Positions 57,630-64,000 of a DNA stretch of 64,000 nt are shown in pieces (positions within the stretch are counted from its first letter, which is position 1; each line of letters starts with the position of its first letter). The DNA lies in NCBI GenBank assembly GCA_964621605.1, contig CAZUMJ010000009.1:23225-87224 (forward strand), in the 5' to 3' direction. Source of the DNA: CAZUMJ01 sp964621605. Its GTDB lineage: Bacteria; Actinomycetota; Acidimicrobiia; Acidimicrobiales; Iamiaceae. The position numbers were made by a program, and so were the translations under genes. The notes beneath the pieces were generated by a model. It was given only the letters and a program-made list of their open reading frames with translations. It was not told the DNA's origin and made no database searches.

Positions 57630-59653
57630 GGACCGACACGCCCTGCGACCTCACCGGCCAGCCGAGCGATGAAGGCGTCGACGGTGACCCCACGCTCCAC
57701 GTCGCCACCGCGAGGGTTGACGCCGACGGTGCCTGCTTCGACATCGTCGTCGCCGACAACCAAGACGTACGGGATCTTCTCGAGCTTCGCCTTGCGAATG
57801 CGGTTCCCGAGCTTCTCGACCGCGTCGACGGCATCCGCGCGGTAGCCCTCTGCCCGCAGGCGATCGACGAGGCGGTGCGCAAACGCGTCGTGATCGTCAC
57901 GCACTGCGAGCACCCGCACCTGCGTCGGCGCCAGCCACGTCGGGAACGCGCCCGCGTAGTGCTCGACGAGGATCGCGAAGAACCGCTCGATCGTCCCGAA
58001 CAGCGCTCGATGGATCATGATCGGGCGATGGTGCTGACCATCGGCGCCCACGTAGCTCATGTCGAACCGCTGGGGTAGCTGGAAGTCGAGCTGGATGGTG
58101 GACATCTGCCAGGTGCGCCCGATCGCGTCACGCGCCTGCACCGAGATCTTCGGGCCGTAGAAGGCGCCTCCGCCTTCGTCCAGCACCAACTCGAGATCCA
58201 TCGACTCGGCGGTGGTCCGCAGCGTCTCGGTCGCTTGCTCCCACTCTTCGTCCGACCCGACCGCCTTGCCGGGCGGCCTCGTGGAGAGCTCCAGGTAGAA
58301 ATCGTCGAGGCCGTAGTCGCGCAGCAGGTCGAACACGAAGTGCAGGACGGATCGCAGCTCCTCCCCCATCTGCTCCTTCGTGGTGAAGATGTGGGCGTCG
58401 TCCTGGGTGAGGCCCCGCACCCTGGTGAGCCCGCCGACGACGCCTGACTTCTCGTAGCGATACACCGTGCCGAACTCGAACATCCGCAACGGAAGCTCGC
58501 GGTACGAGCGCTGCCGATCTTTGAAGATCAGGATGTGGAACGGGCAGTTCATCGGCTTGAGGTAGTACTCCGTGCCCGCGCCGCCGTGGTCATCCTCGAT
58601 GTGCATGGGCGGGAAGAAGCCGTCGGCGAACCAACCCAAGTGCCCTGAGGTGTCGAACAGGTCGCGCTTGGAGATGTGCGGCGTGTAGACGAAGTCGTAG
58701 CCGGCTTCGGCGTGGCGGCGACGGGAGTAGTCCTCAAGCAGGCGTCGGACCGTCCCACCCTTGGGATGGAACACCGGCAGGCCTGGTCCGACCGCTTCAG
58801 GAAAGCTGAACAGATCGAGCTCTGCGCCGAGGCGCCGGTGGTCGCGACGCTCCGCCTCTGCGAGGCGTTCGAGATGTGCCGCGAGGTCTGCGGCGGACGC
58901 CCAGGCGGTCCCGTAGATGCGCTGGAGCATGGGGTTGCGTTCGTCACCACGCCAGTAGGCGCCGGCGACACGCATCAACTTGAAGTGCCCGAGGAAGGTC
59001 TTCGTCGTCGGCACATGCGGCCCCCGACAGAGGTCGATGAAGCCCGGGTAGCCCACGAATGGGGGCGTCTCCTTGGGGACGATAGGAGGATTCTCGTAGG
59101 TGCGAACTCGACCGGGCTCGGTCACCGACATCGGGTCGTCAGCCTCACCGTCGATGATCTCGAGCTTGTAGCGATGCCCGGCGAACACCTCGCGCGCACG
59201 AACGTCGGTGAGCTCGTCGCACACGAACGGCTGTGATTCGGCGATCAGCTCGCGCATGCGAAGGTCGATGCGCTCGAGATCGTCGGCGCTGAAGGTGGCG
59301 GGCTTGCCGTCGGGGCCTGGGGGAAGCTCGAAGTCGTAGTAGAAGCCGTCGGTGACCGGAGGGCCGATCGCGAACGTGGCACCCGGGAACAGGTCGAGGA
59401 CGGCTTGGGCGAGCACGTGCGCCGTGGAGTGACGGATCGTGAACAGACCCCGGTCGTCGCTCGTCGTGTGGATCGCGACGGCGTCACCGTCAGCGAGGAC
59501 CCAATCGAGGTCACGCTCGACGCCGTTGACCGAGGCGATCACCGCTGCCTTGGCAAGGCCTCGTCCGATGGAGGCGGCAAGGCCCGCCGCAGTCGTACCG
59601 GCATCTACCGCTCGCGTCGACCCGTCCGGCAACGTGATGGAGATCTCGGCCAT
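57626..59653 (-). CDS. thrS: Threonyl-tRNA synthetase
   Basis: A 675-aa class II synthetase charging tRNA-Thr. Domains in order are the TGS domain (residues 1-60), the editing domain with HSTAHVLAQAVLDLFPG and the YYDFE block, then the catalytic core with motif 2 (YRYEKSG...GLTRVRGLTQDDAH) and motif 3 (HRALFGTIERF). The C-terminal anticodon-binding domain has VRDDHDAFA and VVGDDDVEAGTVGV. Length is typical. ATG 59653 has TACGCT 8 nt upstream and no Shine-Dalgarno, so the mRNA is probably leaderless. That leaves no room for a T-box riboswitch of the kind seen before thrS in Firmicutes. Confidence 0.97.
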   Translation of the reverse strand: MAEISITLPDGSTRAVDAGTTAAGLAASIGRGLAKAAVIASVNGVERDLDWVLADGDAVAIHTTSDDRGLFTIRHSTAHVLAQAVLDLFPGATFAIGPPVTDGFYYDFELPPGPDGKPATFSADDLERIDLRMRELIAESQPFVCDELTDVRAREVFAGHRYKLEIIDGEADDPMSVTEPGRVRTYENPPIVPKETPPFVGYPGFIDLCRGPHVPTTKTFLGHFKLMRVAGAYWRGDERNPMLQRIYGTAWASAADLAAHLERLAEAERRDHRRLGAELDLFSFPEAVGPGLPVFHPKGGTVRRLLEDYSRRRHAEAGYDFVYTPHISKRDLFDTSGHLGWFADGFFPPMHIEDDHGGAGTEYYLKPMNCPFHILIFKDRQRSYRELPLRMFEFGTVYRYEKSGVVGGLTRVRGLTQDDAHIFTTKEQMGEELRSVLHFVFDLLRDYGLDDFYLELSTRPPGKAVGSDEEWEQATETLRTTAESMDLELVLDEGGGAFYGPKISVQARDAIGRTWQMSTIQLDFQLPQRFDMSYVGADGQHHRPIMIHRALFGTIERFFAILVEHYAGAFPTWLAPTQVRVLAVRDDHDAFAHRLVDRLRAEGYRADAVDAVEKLGNRIRKAKLEKIPYVLVVGDDDVEAGTVGVNPRGGDVERGVTVDAFIARLAGEVAGRVGP

Positions 59654-59661
59654 GGGCAGCG

Positions 59662-59667
59662 AGCGTA
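59662..59667 (-). promoter_or_regulatory. Leaderless -10 element of thrS
   Basis: Minus strand TACGCT, 8 nt, then ATG 59653. It is the same hexamer as that of the histidine phosphatase gene. Confidence 0.55.
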
Positions 59668-59711
59668 CCGTCCACGTCGCGGCAGCCCCGAACGGGTATG
59701 CGGTCGCGGGC

Positions 59712-59876
59712 TAAGGGGTTGAGCGGATAGGCGCCGGTGATGGATCGGCGAGTCGGGGGCGGCCTGGGCAAGGACGCAGTCCGAAGGCCTCCACCAGCGA
59801 AGCCGAGGACGAGGACGAAGCCTTGGCCGTTCCCGGCCGGCGAGACACGCCGCTGGCCTATCCGCTCAACCCCTAA
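59712..59876. mobile_element. MITE-like element, 159 bp, 18-bp perfect terminal inverted repeats, TAA duplication
   Basis: The element spans 59715-59873. Its left end is GGGGTTGAGCGGATAGGC (59715-59732) and its right end GCCTATCCGCTCAACCCC (59856-59873), exact inverted copies. TAA flanks both sides (59712-59714, 59874-59876). The 123-bp interior is GC-rich and has no convincing ORF or transposase. The right end supplies the last base of the acyltransferase stop codon. Removing the element plus one TAA restores a TAG stop there, as expected for a clean insertion. A 3-bp TNA duplication is typical of some IS5-family groups, so a parent of that kind is possible. Only one copy is in this window, so mobility is inferred. 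Confidence 0.6.
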
Positions 59877-60667
59877 GGAGCGATGCTTGCGAGCGCCGAC
59901 GCATCACGACCTGCGTCGGGCTCCGGCGTCGGGGAGTGGTCGGCGTGCGCATCGGCGTGACCGAGGTGGACCGGCTCCGCCGCCACAAGCGACTCGGCAT
60001 CCTTCTTGGACGCATAGCGGTCGACGTACTCCTGTCCGGAGAGCTCGCGGATCTCGAACATGAGCTCGTCGATGAGCTGACGCAGCGCGAGCCGGTCATC
60101 GGCACGGTCGCGGTAGCGCTCGACGCGAATGGGACGCCCGAATCGGATCACGACCGGCAGCCGCAGCCGCGGGAAGCGCGCATCGGGCGGCATGATCTCG
60201 CGAGTCCCGGAGATGCCGACCGGCACGAGCGGCGCTCCGGTGCGCAACGCCAGGCGAGCCGGCCCCGTGTGGCCACGAAACAGCTGACCGGTGCGCGACC
60301 GTGTCCCTTCCGGGTAGATGCCGAAGTACTCGCCCGCTTCGAGGACCCGGGTCGCCGCGTTCAACGCTCGCTCGCTCGCACTCCCCCCGGAACGATCGAT
60401 CGGGATCATGCCGAGCGCGGGGAAGAGGTACTTCGTCTTCCACGAGTCGAGGTACTCGGCCTTGCCGACGTAGGTGATGCGCCGCGGGAGGGCACAGGGG
60501 AGGACGAACGAGTCGAGGACAGACGTGTGGTTGGGACAGAAGATCGCTGGGCCGTCGGTCGGCACGTGCTCGGCACCTTCGATGGTGAACCGCCACATCG
60601 TGCGGAACGTCGGCTCGAGCACCTTGCGAGCCACCGTGTAGAGCTGACCCACTTCGCGGTTGCCCAC
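59873..60667 (-). CDS. 1-acyl-sn-glycerol-3-phosphate acyltransferase family protein (PlsC-like)
   Basis: A 264-aa membrane-bound acyltransferase, expected to acylate lysophosphatidic acid to phosphatidic acid or a related lipid. The catalytic NHTSVLDS (HxxxxD), the substrate-binding EGTRS and the block LVPVGISGTREIM are present. There is no clear N-terminal helix, so association may be peripheral. The last 55 residues are charged and probably disordered. GTG 60667 has AAGGGA upstream. Its stop codon abuts the MITE-like element. It lies 81 nt behind mshC in the same direction. Confidence 0.9.
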   Translation of the reverse strand: MGNREVGQLYTVARKVLEPTFRTMWRFTIEGAEHVPTDGPAIFCPNHTSVLDSFVLPCALPRRITYVGKAEYLDSWKTKYLFPALGMIPIDRSGGSASERALNAATRVLEAGEYFGIYPEGTRSRTGQLFRGHTGPARLALRTGAPLVPVGISGTREIMPPDARFPRLRLPVVIRFGRPIRVERYRDRADDRLALRQLIDELMFEIRELSGQEYVDRYASKKDAESLVAAEPVHLGHADAHADHSPTPEPDAGRDASALASIAP

Positions 60668-60748
60668 TGCGTTCCCTTCGCCTCGTCCGCCACCAGCGTA
60701 CCAACCCCTCGCAGGGCGTACGAGAGCTATCGGATCAAACGGCGCTGG

Positions 60749-61906
60749 TCACGAGGGCGAATCGAGCACGATTCCGAGCAGGCCTGCAGCATCGGAGACC
60801 CCGTGCCCCGCCGCGGCAGCCGCGTCGATCGCGGCGAGCGCCGCGGGCGTGTCGAGGTCGTCGTCGAGCGCCGCACGGACCTCCTCGAGCGCCGCGCTGC
60901 CCTGACCGGCTTTGCGCCAGCGCTCCAGGCGGTCGACCGCCGTCGGCATGACGCGGTCGTCCCACTCCCACTCGGTCCGGTAGTGGTGCGCCGCGACCGC
61001 GAGCCTGATGCTCGCCGCCGGGTACTCGACACGCAGGTCGCTGACGAACACGAGATTCCCCAGCGACTTCGACATCTTCTCGCCGTCCATCCGCACCATC
61101 GCCTGGTGCATCCAGTGCCGCACGAGCGGTACGCCCGTTGCGGCCTCGGACTGCGCCGCCTCGCACTCATGATGCGGGAAGATCAGGTCGGCACCCCCGC
61201 CGTGCAGGTCGATCGTGGTGCCGAGCTCGCGCAGAGCCAACGTCGAGCACTCAACGTGCCACCCCGGCCGACCGGGGCCCCACGGAGACTCCCAAGACGG
61301 CTCGTCCTCGGCAGATGGCTGCCACAGCACGAAGACGAGCGGGTCACGCTTCGCAGGATCGTCAGGACGCCCACCGCGTTCGGCGGCCAGCACCAGCATC
61401 TCGGCACGGTCCAGATGGCTCACCTGCCCGAAGGCGCCGAACGTTGCGACATCGAAGTAGACGGATCCATCGGCCACGTAGGCGTGGCCACGGTCGAGTA
61501 CCGCGGCGATGAAGCCCCTGATGTCGGGAATGGCGGAGCTCGCACGAGGCTCGCTCCACGCCGGCAGAAGGCCAAGTGCCACCAAGTCTGCGTCGAACCG
61601 GGCTACCTCGGCCGCTGCGAGATCGAGATAGTGCACACCCAGCTCACGCGCCTTGCGCAAGATGTCGTCGTCGACGTCGGTGATGTTGCGCACACAGCGC
61701 GTCTCATGGCCGCGGTCGCGGAGCCGGCGCTGCAAGACGTCGTAGGTGAGATACGTGGCCGCATGCCCCAGGTGGGTTGCGTCGTAGGGCGTGATGCCAC
61801 ACGTGTACAGCGTGACGACCGGGCCAGGAGTGAAGGGGACCACCGCCGCGCGGGCAGTGTCGTAGAGGCGCATCGGCGCGTCGCTCGCCGGCTCAGCCAC
61901 CGTCAC
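60749..61906 (-). CDS. mshC: Mycothiol biosynthesis cysteine ligase MshC
   Basis: A 385-aa CysS paralogue that joins L-cysteine to glucosaminyl-inositol with ATP in mycothiol synthesis. CGITPYDATHLGHA at the active site, with its Zn-binding Cys, distinguishes MshC from cysteinyl-tRNA synthetase (which has CGPTVY). Other motifs are the second Zn-ligand region GWHVECSTLAL, HHECE and KMSKSLGN. It lacks the C-terminal anticodon-binding domain of CysS, which also fits MshC. GTG 61906 overlaps the upstream reductase stop as GTGA. Other msh genes are not in this window. Confidence 0.9.
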   Translation of the reverse strand: MTVAEPASDAPMRLYDTARAAVVPFTPGPVVTLYTCGITPYDATHLGHAATYLTYDVLQRRLRDRGHETRCVRNITDVDDDILRKARELGVHYLDLAAAEVARFDADLVALGLLPAWSEPRASSAIPDIRGFIAAVLDRGHAYVADGSVYFDVATFGAFGQVSHLDRAEMLVLAAERGGRPDDPAKRDPLVFVLWQPSAEDEPSWESPWGPGRPGWHVECSTLALRELGTTIDLHGGGADLIFPHHECEAAQSEAATGVPLVRHWMHQAMVRMDGEKMSKSLGNLVFVSDLRVEYPAASIRLAVAAHHYRTEWEWDDRVMPTAVDRLERWRKAGQGSAALEEVRAALDDDLDTPAALAAIDAAAAAGHGVSDAAGLLGIVLDSPS

Positions 61907-62568
61907 CCCTCAGCGTCGGGAAGCCCGGTGAGGCGCACCGAGAGGCGGCTCCGGTACCGGACGTTCATGCCGATCAGCACCGCCGTCAGGGCCTCGACAG
62001 GTCCGGCTGCACTGAGACGACCCGCCTCGACCGCACGCACACCGGGGATCTGATCGGCGAGCTCGCAGGTGGCGGCAAGCGCCTGCGCGTGGTCGGAGCA
62101 CACCAGGACATCGCACGGCACGGGCTCGTCGAGTTGCGCGAGCTCCTTTGCCGGAACGTGATGGAACGCGGCGGCGACGAGCGCGCCCGGCACCGCTGCC
62201 GCGACATCCGCGGCGACAGATCCTCGAGGCGGGATGAGCGGCTGGAACTCCTTGCCAACCCGTGTGAGCGCGTTGGCCATCGAGATCACGACCTTGCCCA
62301 CAAGGTGTTCGGCGAGCGCGGCACACGTAGGCGCTGCCCCGTCCCAAGGGGTCGCGACAACGACCAGCTCGGCCTTCGCTGCCGCCTCGTTGTCGCCGGC
62401 GACAAGGGCAAGCGAGCGATCCGGCCAGCGCTCGAGGAGCTCCGACCGCACCTCCTCCGCTCGCTCGATGGCCCGCGAACCGAGCACAACCTCATGGCCG
62501 ACATCGGCAAGGCGCACAGCGAGCGCGCTTCCTGCCGGGCCGGTCGCTCCCAACACTCCGATCAACAC
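61903..62568 (-). CDS. NADPH-dependent F420 reductase (NpdG-like)
   Basis: A 221-aa Rossmann-fold protein moving hydride between NADPH and coenzyme F420. The nucleotide motif is IGVLGATGPAGSALAVRLA, followed by VVLGSRAIERA, VVVATPWDG and ISMANAL. FHHVPAKELAQLD is a hallmark of F420:NADPH oxidoreductases. The open frame runs to 62619, and a GTG at 62577 is in frame. GTG 62568 is chosen because TAGGGT lies exactly 7 nt upstream, the spacing of the other leaderless genes. It is followed by mshC with a 4-nt overlap. Confidence 0.87.
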   Translation of the reverse strand: MLIGVLGATGPAGSALAVRLADVGHEVVLGSRAIERAEEVRSELLERWPDRSLALVAGDNEAAAKAELVVVATPWDGAAPTCAALAEHLVGKVVISMANALTRVGKEFQPLIPPRGSVAADVAAAVPGALVAAAFHHVPAKELAQLDEPVPCDVLVCSDHAQALAATCELADQIPGVRAVEAGRLSAAGPVEALTAVLIGMNVRYRSRLSVRLTGLPDAEG

Positions 62569-62575
62569 GGGCGTC

Positions 62576-62581
62576 ACCCTA
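62576..62581 (-). promoter_or_regulatory. Leaderless -10 element of the F420 reductase gene
   Basis: Minus strand TAGGGT, 7 nt, then GTG 62568. The alternative start at 62577 would overlap the hexamer itself, which argues against it. Confidence 0.5.
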
Positions 62582-62622
62582 CCGGCGTGGCCCATCGGCG
62601 CAGCCCCGATGCCGCGCAACGG

Positions 62623-63660
62623 TCACCCCCGATCGGATTCGTCGGCGATGTCACCGACCAGCTCCTCCAGGAGATCTTCGAGGGTGACCATGCCGACGGG
62701 CTCGCGGTCGCTCGACATCACCACCGCCAGATGGATGCGCGCCCGCTGCATGGCGAGGAGGACCGACTCGAGGGTCTGGGACGGCTCGACGACGAGCATG
62801 CGACGAAGGCGCCCGAGAGGCACCTGCCGGTCGCGGGCGCTCTCGGAGAGCGTGAGCAGGTCCTTGGCGTGCAGGAACCCCAGCACCTCACCACCCTCAC
62901 CGACGACAGGGATCCGAGAGTGGCCGTGTTCTATCACCACGCTCTCGATCTCCGACACCGACGCCGTGCGGGGCACGGTGACCACATCCGGCCAGGAGAG
63001 AGCTGCCTCAGAAACAGGTCTGTGGGCGAGCCCCAGCGCCCCGGCGAGCAGCTCGTGCTCGAAGCTCGGGATGAGCCCTTCCTCTCGAGACGTGGCCAGC
63101 AGGTGCGCAAGCTCGTCCGCGGTGTGGACCGGGTCATCGTCGTCCGGTGGGCGCACGCCAAGCAGCCGCGTGCCGAGGTTGGCGGCACCGTTCAACAGGT
63201 GCACCAGCGGTCCGAACACCCACAGGTACACCCGGTCTGGGATCGCGAGCCACAGCAGCGCGCGCTCGGGTCCGGCCAGCGCCATGTTCTTCGGCACCAT
63301 CTCACCGATCACCATGTGGAGCAGCGAGACCACGACCAGTGCGATCGCAAAGCCCAGCGTGTGCACAAGTCCGACGGGCAGGCGAACGACGTCGTGGAGC
63401 AATGCCTCCAGCAGGTGCGACACCACCGGCTCGGCAACGAAGCCGAGGCCGAGCGATGACATCGTGACCCCGAGCTGCGCGCCGGCCAACTCGAGGGACA
63501 AGTGGTGGCTCGCCCGCAGGGCAAGGCGCGCGCGAAGGCCGCCCTCTTCCGCCAACGGCACGAGCTTCGTCCGACGTGAGGTGATCACCGCGAACTCCAC
63601 CGCCACGAAGAAGCCGTTGGCGAGCAGCAGCGCCACCATGACCAGGAGCCCGCCGATCAT
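62623..63660 (-). CDS. CNNM/HlyC-type transporter-like protein (DUF21 + CBS)
   Basis: A 345-aa membrane protein with an N-terminal DUF21 domain of three to four helices (residues 1-140; GEMVPKNMALAGPERALL is typical). A pair of CBS domains follows (residues 205-340; TVPRTASVSEIESVVIEHG and RARIHLAVVMSS). Such proteins are linked to magnesium or sodium handling. It lacks the C-terminal CorC_HlyC domain. ATG 63660 overlaps the stop of the upstream paralogue as ATGA, so they are likely partners. Confidence 0.88.
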   Translation of the reverse strand: MIGGLLVMVALLLANGFFVAVEFAVITSRRTKLVPLAEEGGLRARLALRASHHLSLELAGAQLGVTMSSLGLGFVAEPVVSHLLEALLHDVVRLPVGLVHTLGFAIALVVVSLLHMVIGEMVPKNMALAGPERALLWLAIPDRVYLWVFGPLVHLLNGAANLGTRLLGVRPPDDDDPVHTADELAHLLATSREEGLIPSFEHELLAGALGLAHRPVSEAALSWPDVVTVPRTASVSEIESVVIEHGHSRIPVVGEGGEVLGFLHAKDLLTLSESARDRQVPLGRLRRMLVVEPSQTLESVLLAMQRARIHLAVVMSSDREPVGMVTLEDLLEELVGDIADESDRG

Positions 63661-64000
63661 GGTGCAACCTCAGGCGGTGCACTCGACCGCTCGTCGCCCG
63701 TGAACAGGACGCTGACCGACGCGATCCGGCGACCGTCCATCTCTCCCACGCGGAACAGCCACTCGCCTTCGGCGAACCACTCACCCGCCGACGGGAGCCG
63801 GCCCAGCCGGTCGAGCACGAACCCGGCGAGCGTCTCGTACGGCCCCTCGGGAACGACGAACCCGCAGGCATCTGCAACTTCGTCGGGATGGAGACCTCCG
63901 CTGAGCACGAGCGATCCACCCGGCCCGATCCGAGTGAGCGACGCGACGGGTGGATCGTGCTCATCGCTGATCTCACCCACGATCTCTTCGACGAGGTCCT
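63657..64000 (-). CDS. CNNM/HlyC-type transporter-like protein, 5' part beyond the window
   Basis: Only the C-terminal 113 or so residues are visible. The frame is open at the window edge and begins with the end of a CBS domain (DLVEEIVGEISDEHD). A CorC_HlyC (transporter-associated) domain follows, with GLHPDEVADACGFVVPEGPYETLAGFVLDRLG read in two blocks. ATG-like codons inside are not the start. It is a tandem paralogue of the next gene, an arrangement also seen in mycobacteria. Confidence 0.87.
   Translation of the reverse strand, partial: DLVEEIVGEISDEHDPPVASLTRIGPGGSLVLSGGLHPDEVADACGFVVPEGPYETLAGFVLDRLGRLPSAGEWFAEGEWLFRVGEMDGRRIASVSVLFTGDERSSAPPEVAP

Noticed and set aside
59654..59714. 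T-box riboswitch or long leader before thrS
   Set aside because: The -10 element is 8 nt from the ATG, so there is no room for a structured leader.
60749..61906. Cysteinyl-tRNA synthetase
   Set aside because: The active-site motif is CGITPYDATHLGHA and the C-terminal tRNA-binding domain is missing, which fits MshC.
1..64000. CRISPR arrays, tRNA or rRNA genes, complete insertion sequences, prophage
   Set aside because: No regularly spaced repeats, tRNA-like cloverleaf ends, transposase or phage structural genes were seen by eye; short tRNAs cannot be fully excluded without a scan.

Overview
This is a GC-rich bacterial chromosome segment, densely coding on both strands, with many 4-base start/stop overlaps (GTGA or ATGA). 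Marker genes point to Actinomycetota: a mycothiol cysteine ligase (MshC), an F420:NADPH reductase, a phosphatidylinositol-phosphate synthase next to a PIM-type acyltransferase, a polyprenol-phosphate mannosyltransferase, an AftD-like arabinofuranosyltransferase, an EF-G2 paralogue and a Streptomyces-type 'conservon' (sensor kinase, Roadblock, DUF742, GTPase). A deep actinobacterial lineage such as Acidimicrobiia is likely, but this is an inference from gene content and cannot be proved from the window.

Layout. 0-8.3 kb holds catabolic and housekeeping enzymes: a partial aldehyde dehydrogenase, patatin, alpha/beta hydrolase, histidine phosphatase, flavin reductase, two glycerophosphodiesterases, a crotonase and a TPR protein. 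8.4-14.8 kb is a five-gene dipeptide/oligopeptide-type ABC importer operon, with a clear promoter and a 20-bp perfect palindrome in front. 14.9-18.7 kb holds a cyclophilin, an acyl-CoA ligase, an AlkA-type glycosylase, a zinc-ribbon protein and an orphan. 18.7-41.5 kb is an envelope-glycan region: five GT-C-like membrane proteins plus AftD, two GT2 and one GT4 glycosyltransferases, two membrane acyltransferases, two methyltransferases and a UGM-like flavoprotein. An acetoacetyl-CoA synthetase interrupts it. 41.6-49.2 kb is a signalling block: a dual GGDEF-EAL protein converging on a conservon operon, with a DUF4388 protein diverging from that operon. 49.1-52.1 kb holds an M18 aminopeptidase and an SF2 helicase. 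52.1-59.7 kb resembles the mycobacterial thrS-HIT-pgsA-acyltransferase cluster, split here by an EF-G2 gene and two small genes. 59.7-64 kb holds a 159-bp MITE-like element, a PlsC acyltransferase, mshC, an F420 reductase and two CNNM/HlyC-type transporter-like proteins, the last cut by the window end.

Recurring regulatory pattern. At least nine genes have a TANNNT hexamer 6-9 nt upstream of their start codon and no Shine-Dalgarno sequence there. This is the signature of leaderless transcription, and I used it to choose starts. Genes inside operons, and a minority of first genes, have normal GGAG-type ribosome binding sites instead.

No rRNA, tRNA, CRISPR array, autonomous insertion sequence or prophage was seen. 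No stretch longer than 300 bases lacks a gene. The largest gaps (8338-8587, 48123-48373, 59654-59872) are described as features.
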